DNA of 64,000 nt from Lentilactobacillus hilgardii DSM 20176 = ATCC 8290 (GCF_000159315.1 NZ_GG669993.1:377668-441667), one strand, 5' to 3'. Positions 44,908 through 55,731 are shown, counted from the first letter of the stretch. Numbers and translations: made by a program. The notes: generated by a model from the sequence alone, not told the origin.

Positions 44908-46863
44908 TTATTTCGCAGTGTTATCGAGGATGCTTCCTTCTTCTTCAAGGTTAAATTTAACATTTTGCTCAATCCACTTTCTTCGTGGTTCAACTTTGTC
45001 TCCCATCAATGTTGTGACGCGACGCTCTGCCAAGGCAGCATCATCAATTCTAACCTTAATAAGTGTCCGGGTGGCAGGATCCATTGTTGTTTCCCATAGT
45101 TGGTCGGCATTCATCTCTCCCAGACCTTTAAACCGTTGTAGACTGTATCCTTTACCAAATGTTTTAGAAACTGAATCCAACTCTTCATTCGTCCAAGCAT
45201 ACTGAATTTTAGCTTTCTTGCCTGCACCCTTCTGAAGCTTATAAAGTGGTGGCAGTGCAATAAAAACTCGTCCCTTATCAATCATTGGCCGCATATATTT
45301 ATAAAAGAACGTCAACAACAGAATTTGAATATGAGCGCCATCGTCATCTGCATCGGTCATAATAATAATCTTATCGTAGTTGGCATCCTCAATATTAAAA
45401 TCGGCACCAACACCAGCCCCAATTGTATAAATCATTGTATTGATTTCTTCATTTTTCATGATTTCAGGAAGCTTGGCGCGTTCAGTATTCAAAACCTTGC
45501 CACGTAATGGCAAAATAGCTTGGTATCGTCTGTCACGGCCTTGTTTGGCAGATCCGCCGGCGGAATCACCTTCGACTAGAAATAATTCATTTCGGCTGTA
45601 ATCCTTGGATTGAGCAGGCGTTAATTTCCCTGAAAGTAATCGCTCCTGCTTCTTATGCCGCTTACCATTTCTAGTTTCATCACGTGCCCGGCGAGCGGCT
45701 TGACGGGCTTGGCGAGCTCGAAGTGCTTTATGTACCAGCATTTGAGCAAATTCACCATTTTCCATTAAATAATAGCCAAGCTTTTCGCTCACAACATTAT
45801 CAACAATTGATCGAGCCTCAGGTGTTCCAAGTTTTTCCTTTGTTTGACCCTCAAACTGTAAAATTTCCTCGGGAATTCGTAACGAAAGGACAACTGATAA
45901 GCCTTCACGAACGTCACTACCCTCCAGATTCTTATCCTTATCCTTTAAAAGGCCAACCTTCCGTGCATAATCATTAAAGGCTTTAGTCCAGGCATTACGC
46001 AATCCAGCTTCGTGAGTACCACCGTCTTTTGTCCGAACGTTATTAACAAAGGACATCATGGTTTCTGAATAACCGTCATTATATTGAGCGGCAACTTCTA
46101 CTTCAACGCCATCCTTTGTTCCATCGAAATACATCACATCGCCTAGAGTGTGTTTATCTTCGTTAAGATACTGGACAAACTCCTTAATCCCGTCTTCATA
46201 ATGAAACGTTTCTTCCTGTTCCTGACCGGGTCGTTCATCAATTAAAATAATTTTAGTGCCCTTTAACAAAAAGGCTGATTCACGTAGTCGTTCAGAAAGT
46301 GTTGAAAAATTATAAACCGTATTCGTGAAAATTGAAGAATCGGGTTTAAAACTAACGGTTGTCCCTGTATGCTCTTTCGTTTTTCCAAGCTTACGCAATG
46401 TTCCGACCGGATGACCGCCGTCTTTAAAGTCTTCTTCGTACTTGTATCCATCTCGGACAATTGTCACTTTTAACCAAGTCGAAAGCGCATTAACAACACT
46501 TGCGCCAACACCATGAAGGCCACCCGACGTTTTATAACCGCCCTGACCAAATTTACCACCTGCATGAAGCTGTGTAAGAATAACTTCGGGTGTTGGTTTA
46601 CCTGAAGCGTGCATGCCAACCGGCATCCCACGGCCATGATCAACCACTGTAATACTATTATCTTTATGAATCGTCACACGGATCATATCCCCGTATCCGG
46701 CTAACACTTCATCGACACCATTATCAACTATTTCATAAACCAGATGATGCAAGCCACGATAATCGGTTGAACCGATATACATACCGGGGCGTTTTCGCAC
46801 TGCCTCGAGTCCTTCAAGAATTTGAATCGAGGAATCATCATATTTTTGTTTCTGTTTTACCAT
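44908..46863 (-). CDS. parE: DNA topoisomerase IV subunit B
   Basis: 651 residues from ATG 46863 (GAAGGAG ahead); longer in-frame starts lack a ribosome site. GHKL ATPase domain with YEIVDNGVDE, VVDHGRGMPVG and GLHGVGASVVN; TOPRIM domain with LVEGDSAGGSAKQGRDR and DADDDGAHIQ; C-terminal QRFKGLGEMNADQLWETTM. Operon parE-parC, divergent from plsY. Confidence 0.97.
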   Translation of the reverse strand: MVKQKQKYDDSSIQILEGLEAVRKRPGMYIGSTDYRGLHHLVYEIVDNGVDEVLAGYGDMIRVTIHKDNSITVVDHGRGMPVGMHASGKPTPEVILTQLHAGGKFGQGGYKTSGGLHGVGASVVNALSTWLKVTIVRDGYKYEEDFKDGGHPVGTLRKLGKTKEHTGTTVSFKPDSSIFTNTVYNFSTLSERLRESAFLLKGTKIILIDERPGQEQEETFHYEDGIKEFVQYLNEDKHTLGDVMYFDGTKDGVEVEVAAQYNDGYSETMMSFVNNVRTKDGGTHEAGLRNAWTKAFNDYARKVGLLKDKDKNLEGSDVREGLSVVLSLRIPEEILQFEGQTKEKLGTPEARSIVDNVVSEKLGYYLMENGEFAQMLVHKALRARQARQAARRARDETRNGKRHKKQERLLSGKLTPAQSKDYSRNELFLVEGDSAGGSAKQGRDRRYQAILPLRGKVLNTERAKLPEIMKNEEINTMIYTIGAGVGADFNIEDANYDKIIIMTDADDDGAHIQILLLTFFYKYMRPMIDKGRVFIALPPLYKLQKGAGKKAKIQYAWTNEELDSVSKTFGKGYSLQRFKGLGEMNADQLWETTMDPATRTLIKVRIDDAALAERRVTTLMGDKVEPRRKWIEQNVKFNLEEEGSILDNTAK

Positions 46864-47011
46864 TTTTTGTGACTCCTTCTTAAAACAATCTACTTCATCA
46901 TAACCTAAATTAATGGCTTTGGAAAACAAATTTTGTTGGCGCATCGTCATTATCATGCTAATATTAAAGGTGCTATTGTATTAACAAAACATGACTGTAG
47001 TGGGGTTTAAA

Positions 47012-47638
47012 ATGGATTCTAATACTGAAGAAATAATACTAATGTTAGTTACTGCTTATTTACTAGGATCTATTCCTAGTGGTGTATGGATTGGGAAGCT
47101 TTTTTTCCATATCGATATCAGAAGACATGGTTCTGGAAATATTGGAACAACCAATACCTACCGGGTTTTGGGACCAATTGCAGGATCCATCGTCATGGCA
47201 ATGGATATTTCAAAAGGTGCAGTTGCAACACTATTACCTGTATTTTTTAACAACACAACTTTCAATCCGCTTTTATTTGGGTTAGCCGCCATTCTGGGGC
47301 ATACCTTCTCGATTTTTGACAAGTTCAAAGGCGGAAAAGCAGTTGCAACAAGTGCAGGCATGTTACTTGCCTATAAACCGTCTTTCTTCTTCTTGGCTGC
47401 TGGGATTTGGATTTTGGTCATTCTCCTAACAAGTATGGTCAGTTTAGCAAGTATCATTGCGTTTCCTTGTGTGACAATTGCCATATTTTTTATTCATGAC
47501 ACGTACTTATTTATATTAGCAGCCGTTTTAACCGTGTTCATTTTTTATCGACACCGAACTAATATCAAACGAATCATAAACGGTACTGAAAATATGGTTC
47601 CCTTTGGCCTTGGTCATATTCTCCGAAATCGTCATTAA
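47012..47638 (+). CDS. plsY: Acyl-phosphate:glycerol-3-phosphate acyltransferase
   Basis: 208 residues from ATG 47012 (GTGGGG upstream; ATG 46991 in frame is an alternative). Five membrane segments and the three PlsY motifs: LGSIPSG, RRHGSGNIGTTNTYRVLG, and GHTFSIFDKFKGGKAVATSAG. Makes lysophosphatidate from the acyl phosphate formed by PlsX, whose gene is at 62292-63335. Divergent from parE, a common Bacilli arrangement. Confidence 0.95.
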   Translation: MDSNTEEIILMLVTAYLLGSIPSGVWIGKLFFHIDIRRHGSGNIGTTNTYRVLGPIAGSIVMAMDISKGAVATLLPVFFNNTTFNPLLFGLAAILGHTFSIFDKFKGGKAVATSAGMLLAYKPSFFFLAAGIWILVILLTSMVSLASIIAFPCVTIAIFFIHDTYLFILAAVLTVFIFYRHRTNIKRIINGTENMVPFGLGHILRNRH

Positions 47639-47745
47639 AAATGGACACTTGTTTTCGCAAAGTAAGTTTGATTTTATCATACTGTTTACTGATGAAACAA
47701 CGCTGAGAAACAGATTTTTAACATTTTTGACTGGATAAGCCAATG

Positions 47746-47783
47746 AAAAGCGAGCGATTCACTACTGAATTGCTCGCTTTTTT
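47746..47783. terminator. Bidirectional terminator between plsY and the galM-like gene
   Basis: A 15-bp stem (AAAAGCGAGCGATTC with GAATTGCTCGCTTTT) with a 6-base loop; T6 on the plus side and TTTT on the minus side. Confidence 0.92.
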
Positions 47784-47808
47784 GATTTTTATTTAATCAA
47801 TCACAATT

Positions 47809-48681
47809 TTAGAAGAAACTGATTTGGTATCCAGCATCAAACTGTTGCTCCCCAAATAACCGATTAATCGCAAACTTATCTTCAAGCTTACCGTCAGCAT
47901 CTACAGTGTCTGCAAGTCCCCACCAGGGTTCGATACAAATAAACGGTGCCTGTTTCGGATAGGGTGACCAAACACCAACATAAGGGGCATCCTTTAACGA
48001 TAAAGCAATACCGTGATCATTGTGGGTGTTAGCAAGCATTAGCGTCGTTTGCTGTCCTTTTAAATCAAGAACCAATGCGTCACTATCAAAAAGATCGTGA
48101 TTGAGTGCTAAAGGCTTGGTAAAATCCAGCTCTTGAAGGTCGTTAGGATCACTATAAGGGGGCTTCAACGGAATTCGTTGATAAGCCTTCTTTGGGGCAA
48201 CCCGTATAAAGTAATCGTTAAATCCTCCTTCACCGGCGAATGGGACATTAAAGCCGGGATGAGCGCCTAGTGAAAACAGCATCGACTTATCACTTGAGTT
48301 TTTCACAGAAAAACGGACACCTAATTCGTGATCTTTGAGTTCAAAACGAACGCGTAATTGAAATTTAAAAGGATACTTGGTAAGTGTCTCGGCATTTTCA
48401 GTTAACAAAAGTGTTACCGATGTCTCTTGGTGATCTTCGATCTGAAACTGATTATCGCGTGCAAAACCATGTTGTGTCATCTCATAGGTGTTGCCCTGGT
48501 ATGAATACTGATTATCTTTTAGTCGGCCAACAATCGGAAAAAGAACGGGTGCATGCCGTTTCCAATATGTCGGATCAGCCTGCCAAACGTACTCTGAACC
48601 ATCTTCGGCCCTTACACTGGTTAATTCTGCACCAAATTCATTAACAAGAACCGTCAAATACTGATTCTTAAGGGTTATCAT
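47809..48681 (-). CDS. Aldose 1-epimerase-like protein (LacX/GalM superfamily)
   Basis: 290 residues; galactose-mutarotase fold indicated by FGAELTSVRAEDGSEYVWQ, FPIVGRLKDNQY, THHGF-like MTQHGFARD, LGAHPGFNVP (catalytic His) and CIEPWWGLAD. LacX-type proteins are distant from classical GalM, so sugar or sugar-phosphate specificity is open. Placed 22 bases after hslU and probably co-transcribed with xerC-hslV-hslU. Confidence 0.85.
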   Translation of the reverse strand: MITLKNQYLTVLVNEFGAELTSVRAEDGSEYVWQADPTYWKRHAPVLFPIVGRLKDNQYSYQGNTYEMTQHGFARDNQFQIEDHQETSVTLLLTENAETLTKYPFKFQLRVRFELKDHELGVRFSVKNSSDKSMLFSLGAHPGFNVPFAGEGGFNDYFIRVAPKKAYQRIPLKPPYSDPNDLQELDFTKPLALNHDLFDSDALVLDLKGQQTTLMLANTHNDHGIALSLKDAPYVGVWSPYPKQAPFICIEPWWGLADTVDADGKLEDKFAINRLFGEQQFDAGYQISFF

Positions 48682-48703
48682 TTTTTACCTCCATCAACAA
48701 TTT

Positions 48704-50113
48704 TTAAAGAATGTAACGTGAAAGATCTTTGTTACCAGCAAGCTTGCCAACCTTATCATCCACATACTTTTCCGTAATTGTGATATCACCCATCTGCATA
48801 TCGGGGCCCTCATATAAAATATCCTCAAGCAGTTTTTCAAGGATCGTGTGTAGTCGACGAGCACCAATATTATCAGTATTGTGATTAACTTCAGTTGCAA
48901 TCTCGGCAATGCGATTGATAGCTTCAATTGTGAAGGTAACTTTAATATTATCCGTTCCGATCAGTGCAATATATTGTTTGGTGAGCGAGTTGGTTGGTTC
49001 TGTCAAAATCTTGACAAAATCATCTTTGCTTAAATCATCCAATTCTACCCGAATTGGAAAGCGACCTTGTAATTCGGGAATCAAATCTGACGGTTTGCTT
49101 TCCGCAAAAGCACCCGAACCAATGAAAAGCATATGATCGGTGTTGACCGGACCGTACTTTGTATTGACTTGTGATCCTTCAACAATTGGTAAAATATCTC
49201 TTTGAACCCCTTCACGAGATACCTCACCTGAATTTTGAGCCTTACCGGGGGCAATTTTATCAATTTCGTCAATAAAGATGATACCCGTATTTTCGGCACG
49301 AATAATCGCATTATGGTATAAGTCAGCCTTATTAACAAGGTCCTCTGAAGCTTGACGAATCAAAATTTCACGCGCTTCACTCACTGGAACAGTCCTTTTA
49401 ATCTTTTTCTTTGGCATTAAACCAGAGAGCGTATCATTTAAATCTATCCCCATCTGATTCATCATTGAATTTTGTCCGGAAGCTTGTTGTGAAGGATCAT
49501 CCATCTCAATTTCAACTTCTTCATTTTCTAAAAGGCCGGCACGCAATTTATCAGAAACAGACATCCGCTTTTCTCGGATATCATCAGTAACTTCTTCTTG
49601 ATCATCATTTTCAGAAGGCATCTGACCATTTTGCATTTGTGTAAACATGTTCATTAAATTCTGCATGTCGTTTTGACGGTTCTTTTTCTTTTGAGTTGGT
49701 ACCAAGAGTTTAACCAATTGATTATTAGCCTGCTTTTCTGCATCGTTACGCACATCTTTATATTCATCATTTCGCTCAAGTAAAACGGCATTTTCAACTA
49801 GGTCACGGACCATTGATTCAACATCACCGCCGACATAGCCAACCTCGGTAAACTTTGTAGCTTCAACTTTAACAAAGGGTGCCTTGACTATTTTTGCAAG
49901 TCGCCGGGCAATTTCAGTTTTACCAACACCGGTAGGTCCGATCATCAAAAGGTTTTTCGGTGAAATCTCATCCTGCATGGATTTTGAAAGCTGCATTCGA
50001 CGGTATCGATTACGCAAAGCAACCGCAACTGCCTTTTTAGCTTCATTCTGGCCAACAATGTACTGATCTAAAACTTCAACGATTTCCTTTGGGGTTTGTG
50101 TGGACTCTGTCAA
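48704..50113 (-). CDS. hslU: HslU/ClpY ATPase of the HslUV protease
   Basis: 469 residues from TTG 50113, chosen because AGGAGAG lies 6 bases upstream and the N-terminus then matches HslU ([18 protein letters not shown]). Walker [10 protein letters not shown], Walker B FIDEIDKI, an acidic intermediate domain at about 110-240, and the conserved C-terminal tail DLSRYIL that inserts into HslV. Unfolds substrates and threads them into HslV. Starts 13 bases after hslV. Confidence 0.96.
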   Translation of the reverse strand: MTESTQTPKEIVEVLDQYIVGQNEAKKAVAVALRNRYRRMQLSKSMQDEISPKNLLMIGPTGVGKTEIARRLAKIVKAPFVKVEATKFTEVGYVGGDVESMVRDLVENAVLLERNDEYKDVRNDAEKQANNQLVKLLVPTQKKKNRQNDMQNLMNMFTQMQNGQMPSENDDQEEVTDDIREKRMSVSDKLRAGLLENEEVEIEMDDPSQQASGQNSMMNQMGIDLNDTLSGLMPKKKIKRTVPVSEAREILIRQASEDLVNKADLYHNAIIRAENTGIIFIDEIDKIAPGKAQNSGEVSREGVQRDILPIVEGSQVNTKYGPVNTDHMLFIGSGAFAESKPSDLIPELQGRFPIRVELDDLSKDDFVKILTEPTNSLTKQYIALIGTDNIKVTFTIEAINRIAEIATEVNHNTDNIGARRLHTILEKLLEDILYEGPDMQMGDITITEKYVDDKVGKLAGNKDLSRYIL

Positions 50114-50126
50114 TTGAATCTCTCCT

Positions 50127-50669
50127 CTATATTTCTTCAGAAATGACATTTTGATTTGTAAAAATGTCAATATTTCCAGCAATGTGAATGGCAGCTTCGG
50201 CAATTTCTCTGGCACTCATGCTTTGCGCGTGATGCTTCATAGCAGTTGCAGCTGCCAGTGCAAAATTGCCACCAGATCCAATAGCAAGAATGTCATCATC
50301 TGGTTCAATGACTTCACCTTGTCCGGATACCAATAGTAAATCTTTATCATTCATTACAATGAGCAAAGCCTCAAGTTTTTGCAATTGCTGATCGCCCCGC
50401 CAATCTTGGGCAAGTTCAACTGCGGAACGCTTTAAGTCGCCATCATACTGACTTAACTTCTTCTCAAATCGTTCTTCAAGATTAAACGCATCTGCTACAC
50501 TTCCGGCAAATCCGACCACAACCTTACCTCCGTATATCCGACGAACTTTATGAGCAGTTCCTTTCATAATGACCTTTTCACCCATTGTGACTTGACCATC
50601 GCCGGCCATTGCTAGATGGCCACTATGACGAACTGCTACAATTGTTGTTGCTTCAAATTTTATTGGCAT
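50127..50669 (-). CDS. hslV: HslV/ClpQ peptidase subunit
   Basis: 180 residues from ATG 50669 (GAAGGAG). A seven-residue propeptide MPIKFEA precedes Thr8, the expected catalytic N-terminus of the mature form ([10 protein letters not shown]). [31 protein letters not shown] and [13 protein letters not shown] are family hallmarks. Forms a double hexamer capped by HslU. Second gene of xerC-hslV-hslU. Confidence 0.96.
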   Translation of the reverse strand: MPIKFEATTIVAVRHSGHLAMAGDGQVTMGEKVIMKGTAHKVRRIYGGKVVVGFAGSVADAFNLEERFEKKLSQYDGDLKRSAVELAQDWRGDQQLQKLEALLIVMNDKDLLLVSGQGEVIEPDDDILAIGSGGNFALAAATAMKHHAQSMSAREIAEAAIHIAGNIDIFTNQNVISEEI

Positions 50670-50680
50670 AATAAGCTCCT

Positions 50681-51613
50681 TCATTTTTTTGGTTTTAAAG
50701 ATTGATTGTTTCTTGGAAAATATTTCTGGTAATCATTCATCAAGTGAGACTTGGTCACATGCGTATATATTTGCGTCGTTGACAAACTGCTGTGACCAAG
50801 AAGTTCCTGCACCGAACGCATGTCGGCACCGTTATTTAACATTTCCGTTGCAAATGTATGTCGTAACATATGCGGATGAATATTAGTGGTCAAACTACTC
50901 TGCTTGATGATTCCATTTAAAATATACTCAATTCCTCTGGAAGTCAACGGTTTTCCGAAATGATTAACAAAGAGATAATCGTGCTTTTGATGATATTTGG
51001 TCATCAATGGTTCCCGTGATTCTTTAAGGTAACTTTCAACTGCCCGTTTAGCTGGTTCCCCAAACGGCACATATCGTTGTTTGCGACCTTTCCCAGTCAC
51101 TAAAATCAGTTGGTTTTCCAAGTCAATATCCTTCAACTGAATCGTGACACCTTCGCTGACTCGGATTCCCGTTGAATAAAACACTTCTAAAATAGCGGAA
51201 TTGCGAAAAGCAAGTTTACGTTCCCCTTTTTTGGCCGCAGAAAAGAGCGCTTGCATTTCGGTAGGATAAAAAAATCGCGGTAAACGGCGATTTTGATTTT
51301 TTAAATGAACGTACTCGAAAGGATTATTTTTGATAACCTCGTTTTTAATTAAAAAGCCGTAAAATGAACGTAACGCAGACACCTTCTGGGCAATACTATT
51401 GCGCGCATACTTCTTATCATAAAGCCCTGTTAAGTAGGACTCAACATCAAAAGAATCAATCTTTATCAAAGACGTATGATCCTTGGAAGTCTCATTTAAG
51501 AATTTAAGAAATTCAGTCAAATCATTTTGATAAGCCTGAACTGTGTCCTCAGAATAGTGCCGTTCACTTCGGAGATATTTTAAAAACCAATCCATATTTT
51601 TTCGATCATCCAT
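50681..51613 (-). CDS. xerC: Tyrosine recombinase XerC
   Basis: 310 residues; ATG 51613 gives the usual N-terminus. N-terminal SAM-like DNA-binding domain ([18 protein letters not shown]), then the catalytic domain with Arg in [10 protein letters not shown], Lys in [35 protein letters not shown] and nucleophile Tyr in that last segment. Resolves chromosome dimers at dif. Upstream of hslVU as codV is in Bacillus, but codY does not follow here. Confidence 0.95.
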   Translation of the reverse strand: MDDRKNMDWFLKYLRSERHYSEDTVQAYQNDLTEFLKFLNETSKDHTSLIKIDSFDVESYLTGLYDKKYARNSIAQKVSALRSFYGFLIKNEVIKNNPFEYVHLKNQNRRLPRFFYPTEMQALFSAAKKGERKLAFRNSAILEVFYSTGIRVSEGVTIQLKDIDLENQLILVTGKGRKQRYVPFGEPAKRAVESYLKESREPLMTKYHQKHDYLFVNHFGKPLTSRGIEYILNGIIKQSSLTTNIHPHMLRHTFATEMLNNGADMRSVQELLGHSSLSTTQIYTHVTKSHLMNDYQKYFPRNNQSLKPKK

Positions 51614-51772
51614 TTTAACACCGACTTTCCAGCAAAAAACAATTCTCTTTGACAAGGTATCGACCCTTTTTATCATATCAAATTACCAATTAAATTTCTT
51701 ATTAAACAGTCAAATATGGTTAATATTTTAAAAAATCTCAAACGTTTGTTCGGCAATATGCTCTTTCAACAC

Positions 51773-51801
51773 AAAAACCGCATCCACTTGGGATACGGTT
51801 T
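51773..51801 (-). terminator. Terminator of rplS
   Basis: AAACCGTATCC (minus strand) pairs with GGATGCGGTTT around a 5-base loop, then TTTTTGTG. It lies just past the rplS stop. Confidence 0.8.
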
Positions 51802-51812
51802 GCTTTTTGTGA

Positions 51813-52175
51813 TTAGCCACGTGGGCGAACAGATGCCTTAATACGAGCAGCTTTACCTTGCAATGCACGCAAGTAGTAAAGTTTAGCACGACGTACACGG
51901 CCGTGTCTGATAACTTCTAGTTTATCAACTCGTGGTGAATGAAGTGGGAAGATACGTTCAACACCAACACCGTTACTTACTTTACGAACGGTGTATGTAG
52001 CTTGAATGCCTGAACCCTTGCGTTTAATAACAACGCCTTCGAATAACTGGATACGTTCTCTGTTACCTTCAACAACCTTAACGTGGACACGAACAGTATC
52101 TCCTGCACGGAAATCTGGCATATCATTACGTAGTTGTTTTTCGTTGATCATATCGATCAATTTATTTTGTCGCAT
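51813..52175 (-). CDS. rplS: 50S ribosomal protein L19
   Basis: 120 residues; AAAGGAAG ahead of ATG 52175. Typical L19: [73 protein letters not shown]. Sits at the subunit interface. Last gene of the rpsP-khpA-rimM-trmD-rplS cluster. Confidence 0.98.
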   Translation of the reverse strand: MRQNKLIDMINEKQLRNDMPDFRAGDTVRVHVKVVEGNRERIQLFEGVVIKRKGSGIQATYTVRKVSNGVGVERIFPLHSPRVDKLEVIRHGRVRRAKLYYLRALQGKAARIKASVRPRG

Positions 52176-52195
52176 AAACAAATCTTCCTTTCACT

Positions 52196-52228
52196 AACAT
52201 TCATTATCTTGTTTGACAGCGGAATGTT
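52196..52228 (-). ncRNA. Possible L19 leader hairpin
   Basis: In the 92-base gap ahead of rplS, AACATTC and GAATGTT (52196-52202 and 52222-52228) pair perfectly, with a G/C-rich GGCGCGAGCCGC stretch just before. L19 leader RNAs occur in Bacilli; I cannot match the consensus by eye, so this is a candidate only. Confidence 0.35.
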
Positions 52229-52267
52229 GTTTTGCGGCTCGCGCCAAAAGAAAGTTTAACACAAAGT

Positions 52268-53053
52268 TCAGTCCTCTGTAAAGGGCTTTTTCTTGTCAGC
52301 CTGCTTTTCCTCTTCTTCAATACGAACATCCGCAAATAATTTTTTTTGAATACTGGATAATTTTCGATGATCAATTAAATCCGGTCTTCGCAGATAGGTC
52401 CGTCGAAGCGCTTCTTTCTGATTCCATAAAGCAATTTTCTTATGATCACCATTCATTAATACTTCAGGTACTTTCATACCGCGAAAATCTGCTGGACGAG
52501 TATATTGTGGCTCTTCCAACAATCCCGTAGAAAATGATTCTTCAACCTTTGACTGATTATTACCCAAAACGCCCGGAATAAGTCGCGTAATTGCGTCAAT
52601 CATCACCATCGCAGGCAACTCACCACCGGTTAAAACAAAATCTCCAAGAGAATATTCATCTGTAATAATTGATCGAATTCTCTCATCATAGCCCTCATAA
52701 TGACCACAAACAAATGTTAAATGTTCATCTGAAGAAAGCTTTTCGGCATCTTGTTGTGTAAATGTTTTTCCAGCTGGATCCATTAAAATCACTTTTCCGG
52801 CTGGATAACCAGCTTTTTGTGACACGACTTTTGTATGATCATACGCATCAATAATTGGTTGTGCCTGCAAAAGCATCCCTGCTCCGCCACCAAATGGATA
52901 ATCATCAACATGTCTATGCTTATCTTCCGTAAACTCACGAAAATTCGTGACTTCTAAATCAATTGTTTGATTCTCGATAGCCCTTCCAATAATCGAATCG
53001 TGCATAGGTACCGCAAACATTTCTGGAAACAAACTTAACGCATCAATTCGCAT
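52268..53053 (-). CDS. trmD: tRNA (guanine-N1)-methyltransferase
   Basis: 261 residues. SPOUT fold with [36 protein letters not shown] and [16 protein letters not shown] (SAM knot). Methylates G37 next to the anticodon to prevent frameshifting. Its start overlaps the end of rimM by 11 bases, giving translational coupling. Confidence 0.97.
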   Translation of the reverse strand: MRIDALSLFPEMFAVPMHDSIIGRAIENQTIDLEVTNFREFTEDKHRHVDDYPFGGGAGMLLQAQPIIDAYDHTKVVSQKAGYPAGKVILMDPAGKTFTQQDAEKLSSDEHLTFVCGHYEGYDERIRSIITDEYSLGDFVLTGGELPAMVMIDAITRLIPGVLGNNQSKVEESFSTGLLEEPQYTRPADFRGMKVPEVLMNGDHKKIALWNQKEALRRTYLRRPDLIDHRKLSSIQKKLFADVRIEEEEKQADKKKPFTED

Positions 53054-53567
53054 CGTCTAGGCCCTCCGGAATCTCTACATTAATTTTGTGATTTTTAAGA
53101 TCGACTTCTTTAATAACGGAATCAATTTTAGGCAGTAATAAATCTTTTTTGGCCTTCCGTTGAACGACCCAGACATCATTGGCTCCGGGAGATAAGATTT
53201 CTTTTACCTGGCCAACCAGATTATCTCCTTCATAAACATCCAGTCCAATAATTTGGTGATAATAATATTCACCCGGTTTTAAATCATCATCTGAGAGACT
53301 GGTTGCGCCAATCAAAAGTGTCGATGGTTTTAAAAATTCAACATCATTAATTGTCGGGTAACCTTTAAAATGTAAAAGCACAAAACCTTTATGTTTTCGG
53401 ACGCCATCTATTTCTAACGAAATTAAGGCCTTGGACTTTTCGGTTTGGGCAAAAATCGTGTTCCCTTTTTTAAATCTTTTTTCTGGAAAATCGGTAATTG
53501 CGATCACTCTTACTTCACCCTTGAGTCCCTGTGTGTTAACAATTTTTCCAACGTTATAGTAGTCCAT
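53043..53567 (-). CDS. rimM: 16S rRNA processing protein RimM
   Basis: 174 residues: N-terminal RimM domain ([20 protein letters not shown]) and C-terminal PRC-barrel ([40 protein letters not shown]). Assists 30S head assembly and binds S19. Between khpA and trmD in the ribosomal cluster. Confidence 0.95.
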   Translation of the reverse strand: MDYYNVGKIVNTQGLKGEVRVIAITDFPEKRFKKGNTIFAQTEKSKALISLEIDGVRKHKGFVLLHFKGYPTINDVEFLKPSTLLIGATSLSDDDLKPGEYYYHQIIGLDVYEGDNLVGQVKEILSPGANDVWVVQRKAKKDLLLPKIDSVIKEVDLKNHKINVEIPEGLDDAN

Positions 53568-53590
53568 TTAATCCTCCATCCAAATAATAA

Positions 53591-53618
53591 AAAAGCTCTC
53601 AAACAAAACATTCGTTTC
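53591..53618 (-). terminator. Weak hairpin between khpA and rimM
   Basis: On the minus strand AAGCGAAAC can pair with GTTTGAGAGCTT with internal mismatches, then TTTTTT. Inside the operon, it could trim transcription or protect the 3' end of the rpsP-khpA part. Confidence 0.35.
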
Positions 53619-53632
53619 GCTTAAGAACCACT

Positions 53633-53881
53633 TTACTGTTTTTCATCGTCAACGATTAAACGAGCTTTTTTAGGCCCATTAACTGGGACACTATAAACAA
53701 CCGTTCGAATAGTCTGAATCACGTGACCATGTTTGCCAATGATTCGTCCAACATCCTCTTCGTTTAACTGAAGATGATATTCCATAAAACGATCAGACTC
53801 ATTATGCGAAATTTGAATTTCGTCAGGATAATCGACTAACGGTGAAACAATCTTTTTAATTAATCTATCAACACTAACCAT
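53633..53881 (-). CDS. khpA: KH-domain RNA-binding protein KhpA
   Basis: 82 residues, one KH domain with the GxxG loop in IIGKHGHVIQTIRTVV and the N-terminal LIKKIVSPLVDYPDEI. Partner of KhpB in RNA binding that affects cell division and size in related bacteria. Placed 17 bases after rpsP. Confidence 0.92.
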   Translation of the reverse strand: MVSVDRLIKKIVSPLVDYPDEIQISHNESDRFMEYHLQLNEEDVGRIIGKHGHVIQTIRTVVYSVPVNGPKKARLIVDDEKQ

Positions 53882-53898
53882 GATGACAAATCACTCAC

Positions 53899-54174
53899 TT
53901 ACTTTTTTGAGTATTTAGCGTCGTGATATTTCTTCATGATACCTGCATCTGATAATAAGTTACGAACAGTATCAGATGGTTGAGCACCATTGTTTAACCA
54001 GTTCATGATTGATTCCTCTTCAAGAGTAACCTTAGCTGGTTGAGTTAATGGGCTGTAAGTACCAACATTTTCGATGAAACGACCGTCACGAGGGCTACGT
54101 GAATCTGCAACTACGATACGGTAGTAAGGACGTTTCTTTGAACCCATGCGTTTTAAGCGAATCTTTACTGACAT
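53899..54174 (-). CDS. rpsP: 30S ribosomal protein S16
   Basis: 91 residues: [34 protein letters not shown] and [26 protein letters not shown] ribosome site. First gene of the ribosomal cluster, under the promoter at 54209-54237. Confidence 0.98.
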   Translation of the reverse strand: MSVKIRLKRMGSKKRPYYRIVVADSRSPRDGRFIENVGTYSPLTQPAKVTLEEESIMNWLNNGAQPSDTVRNLLSDAGIMKKYHDAKYSKK

Positions 54175-54208
54175 GCATTTTACCTCCTATAATCATTTAA
54201 CGATTAAT

Positions 54209-54237
54209 AATATACCAGTATTTTCAGTGCTTGTAAA
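54209..54237 (-). promoter_or_regulatory. Promoter of the rpsP cluster
   Basis: On the minus strand TTTACA (54232-54237) and TATATT (54209-54214) with a 17-base spacer, 35 bases ahead of rpsP. Confidence 0.75.
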
Positions 54238-54281
54238 GGTTTTTTTCTTTACACCGTTAAAACTCTTTAAAATATTGGTTT

Positions 54282-55718
54282 TTAATGCTTTTTACGTTTC
54301 TTTTTTAATCGCTTCTTTTTGTTCTTTTTCATTTTCCGACCAAACTGTTTCATTGCCAACTTGGAGAGCTTACCGCCCATCCCGGTCTGCCCCATCATAT
54401 TTTCCATTCCGGACATGTTTCCCTTGGAAACTTTATTCATCATCGTCTTCATTTGACCAAATTGCTTAATCATCCGATTGACCTCTTGAATCGGCCGACC
54501 GGATCCCCGAGAAATCCGCCGTCTACGTGACGGATTCATAACATCTGGGTCTGTTCGTTCCTGTTCAGTCATTGAATAGATAATTGCTTTTAAATGATCC
54601 ATGTCCTTTGGATTCATATTAACGTTTTGAAGGGCTGGGTTATTAGCCATCCCCGGAATCATCTTCATAATTTCATCCAAAGGGCCCATCTTTTGAATCT
54701 GATCCAACTGATCAAGAAAATCATTGAAATCAAACGTATTTTCTTTAATCTTTTCAGATAATTCTTCGGCCTGTTTTTGGTCATATTCTTTCTGGGTTTT
54801 CTCAATCAGGGAAAGCATATCACCCATTCCCAAAATACGAGAAGCCATCCGATCGGGGTGAAAGACATCCAAGTCTTCCATTTTCTCCCCTTGGCCGACA
54901 AATTTAATCGGTTTACCTGTAACCGCGCGGATTGAAAGCGCAGCACCACCCCGGGTGTCACCATCTAATTTTGTTAATACAACACCAGTAACATCAAGTG
55001 TCTTATCGAATCCCTCTGCCGTCGCAACAGCATTTTGCCCAGTCATTGCATCAATAACCAGCAAGATTTCATCAGGATTAACAGCCTTTTTTATGTTACC
55101 AAGTTCGTCCATCAACTTTTCATCAATTTGAAGACGACCTGCAGTATCAATAATCACATAGTCGTTATGATCTTCCTTGGCCTTTTCAAGACCTCGCTTG
55201 GCAATCTCAACCGGATCAACATCCGTTCCAAGCTGAAAGACCGGCACATCCACCTGTTGACCAACCGTTTGTAATTGTTCAATAGCTGCTGGTCGATAAA
55301 CATCATCTGCAATTAATAACGGTCGGGCATTTTGCTCGTTCTTTAATTTAAGCGCCAGTTTACCAACTGTTGTCGTTTTACCGGCACCTTGAAGCCCCGA
55401 CATCATGATCACCGTTGGAATTTTTTCGGATTTATTTAAGGGAACGGCTTCCTGGCCCATTGTCTTGGTTAACTCTTCGTCAACAATTTTAACAATTTGT
55501 TGAGATGGGTTTAATCCTTCAAGAACCTTGGCACCTTTTGCACGTTCTTCAACGGTTTTAACAAACGTTCGAACAACTTGGAAATTAACATCGGCTTCAA
55601 GCAATGCCAAACGAATTTCCCGCATGGTTGCACGAAGATCGGCTTCGCTAACCTTGCCCTTGCCACGGAGCTTTTTCATAGCGTTTTGTAAACGTTCAGT
55701 TAGTCCTTCAAAAGCCAT
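54282..55718 (-). CDS. ffh: Signal recognition particle protein Ffh
   Basis: 478 residues. N domain helices, G domain with GLQGAGKTTTVGKLA, DVYRPAAIEQL, DTAGRLQ, TKLDGDTRGGAAL; then the methionine-rich M domain (about 300-445) with SRRRRISRGSGRP for 4.5S RNA binding, and a strongly basic lysine tail. Targets nascent membrane and secreted proteins. Directly after ylxM. Confidence 0.98.
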   Translation of the reverse strand: MAFEGLTERLQNAMKKLRGKGKVSEADLRATMREIRLALLEADVNFQVVRTFVKTVEERAKGAKVLEGLNPSQQIVKIVDEELTKTMGQEAVPLNKSEKIPTVIMMSGLQGAGKTTTVGKLALKLKNEQNARPLLIADDVYRPAAIEQLQTVGQQVDVPVFQLGTDVDPVEIAKRGLEKAKEDHNDYVIIDTAGRLQIDEKLMDELGNIKKAVNPDEILLVIDAMTGQNAVATAEGFDKTLDVTGVVLTKLDGDTRGGAALSIRAVTGKPIKFVGQGEKMEDLDVFHPDRMASRILGMGDMLSLIEKTQKEYDQKQAEELSEKIKENTFDFNDFLDQLDQIQKMGPLDEIMKMIPGMANNPALQNVNMNPKDMDHLKAIIYSMTEQERTDPDVMNPSRRRRISRGSGRPIQEVNRMIKQFGQMKTMMNKVSKGNMSGMENMMGQTGMGGKLSKLAMKQFGRKMKKNKKKRLKKKRKKH

Positions 55719-55731
55719 TATTTCACCACTT

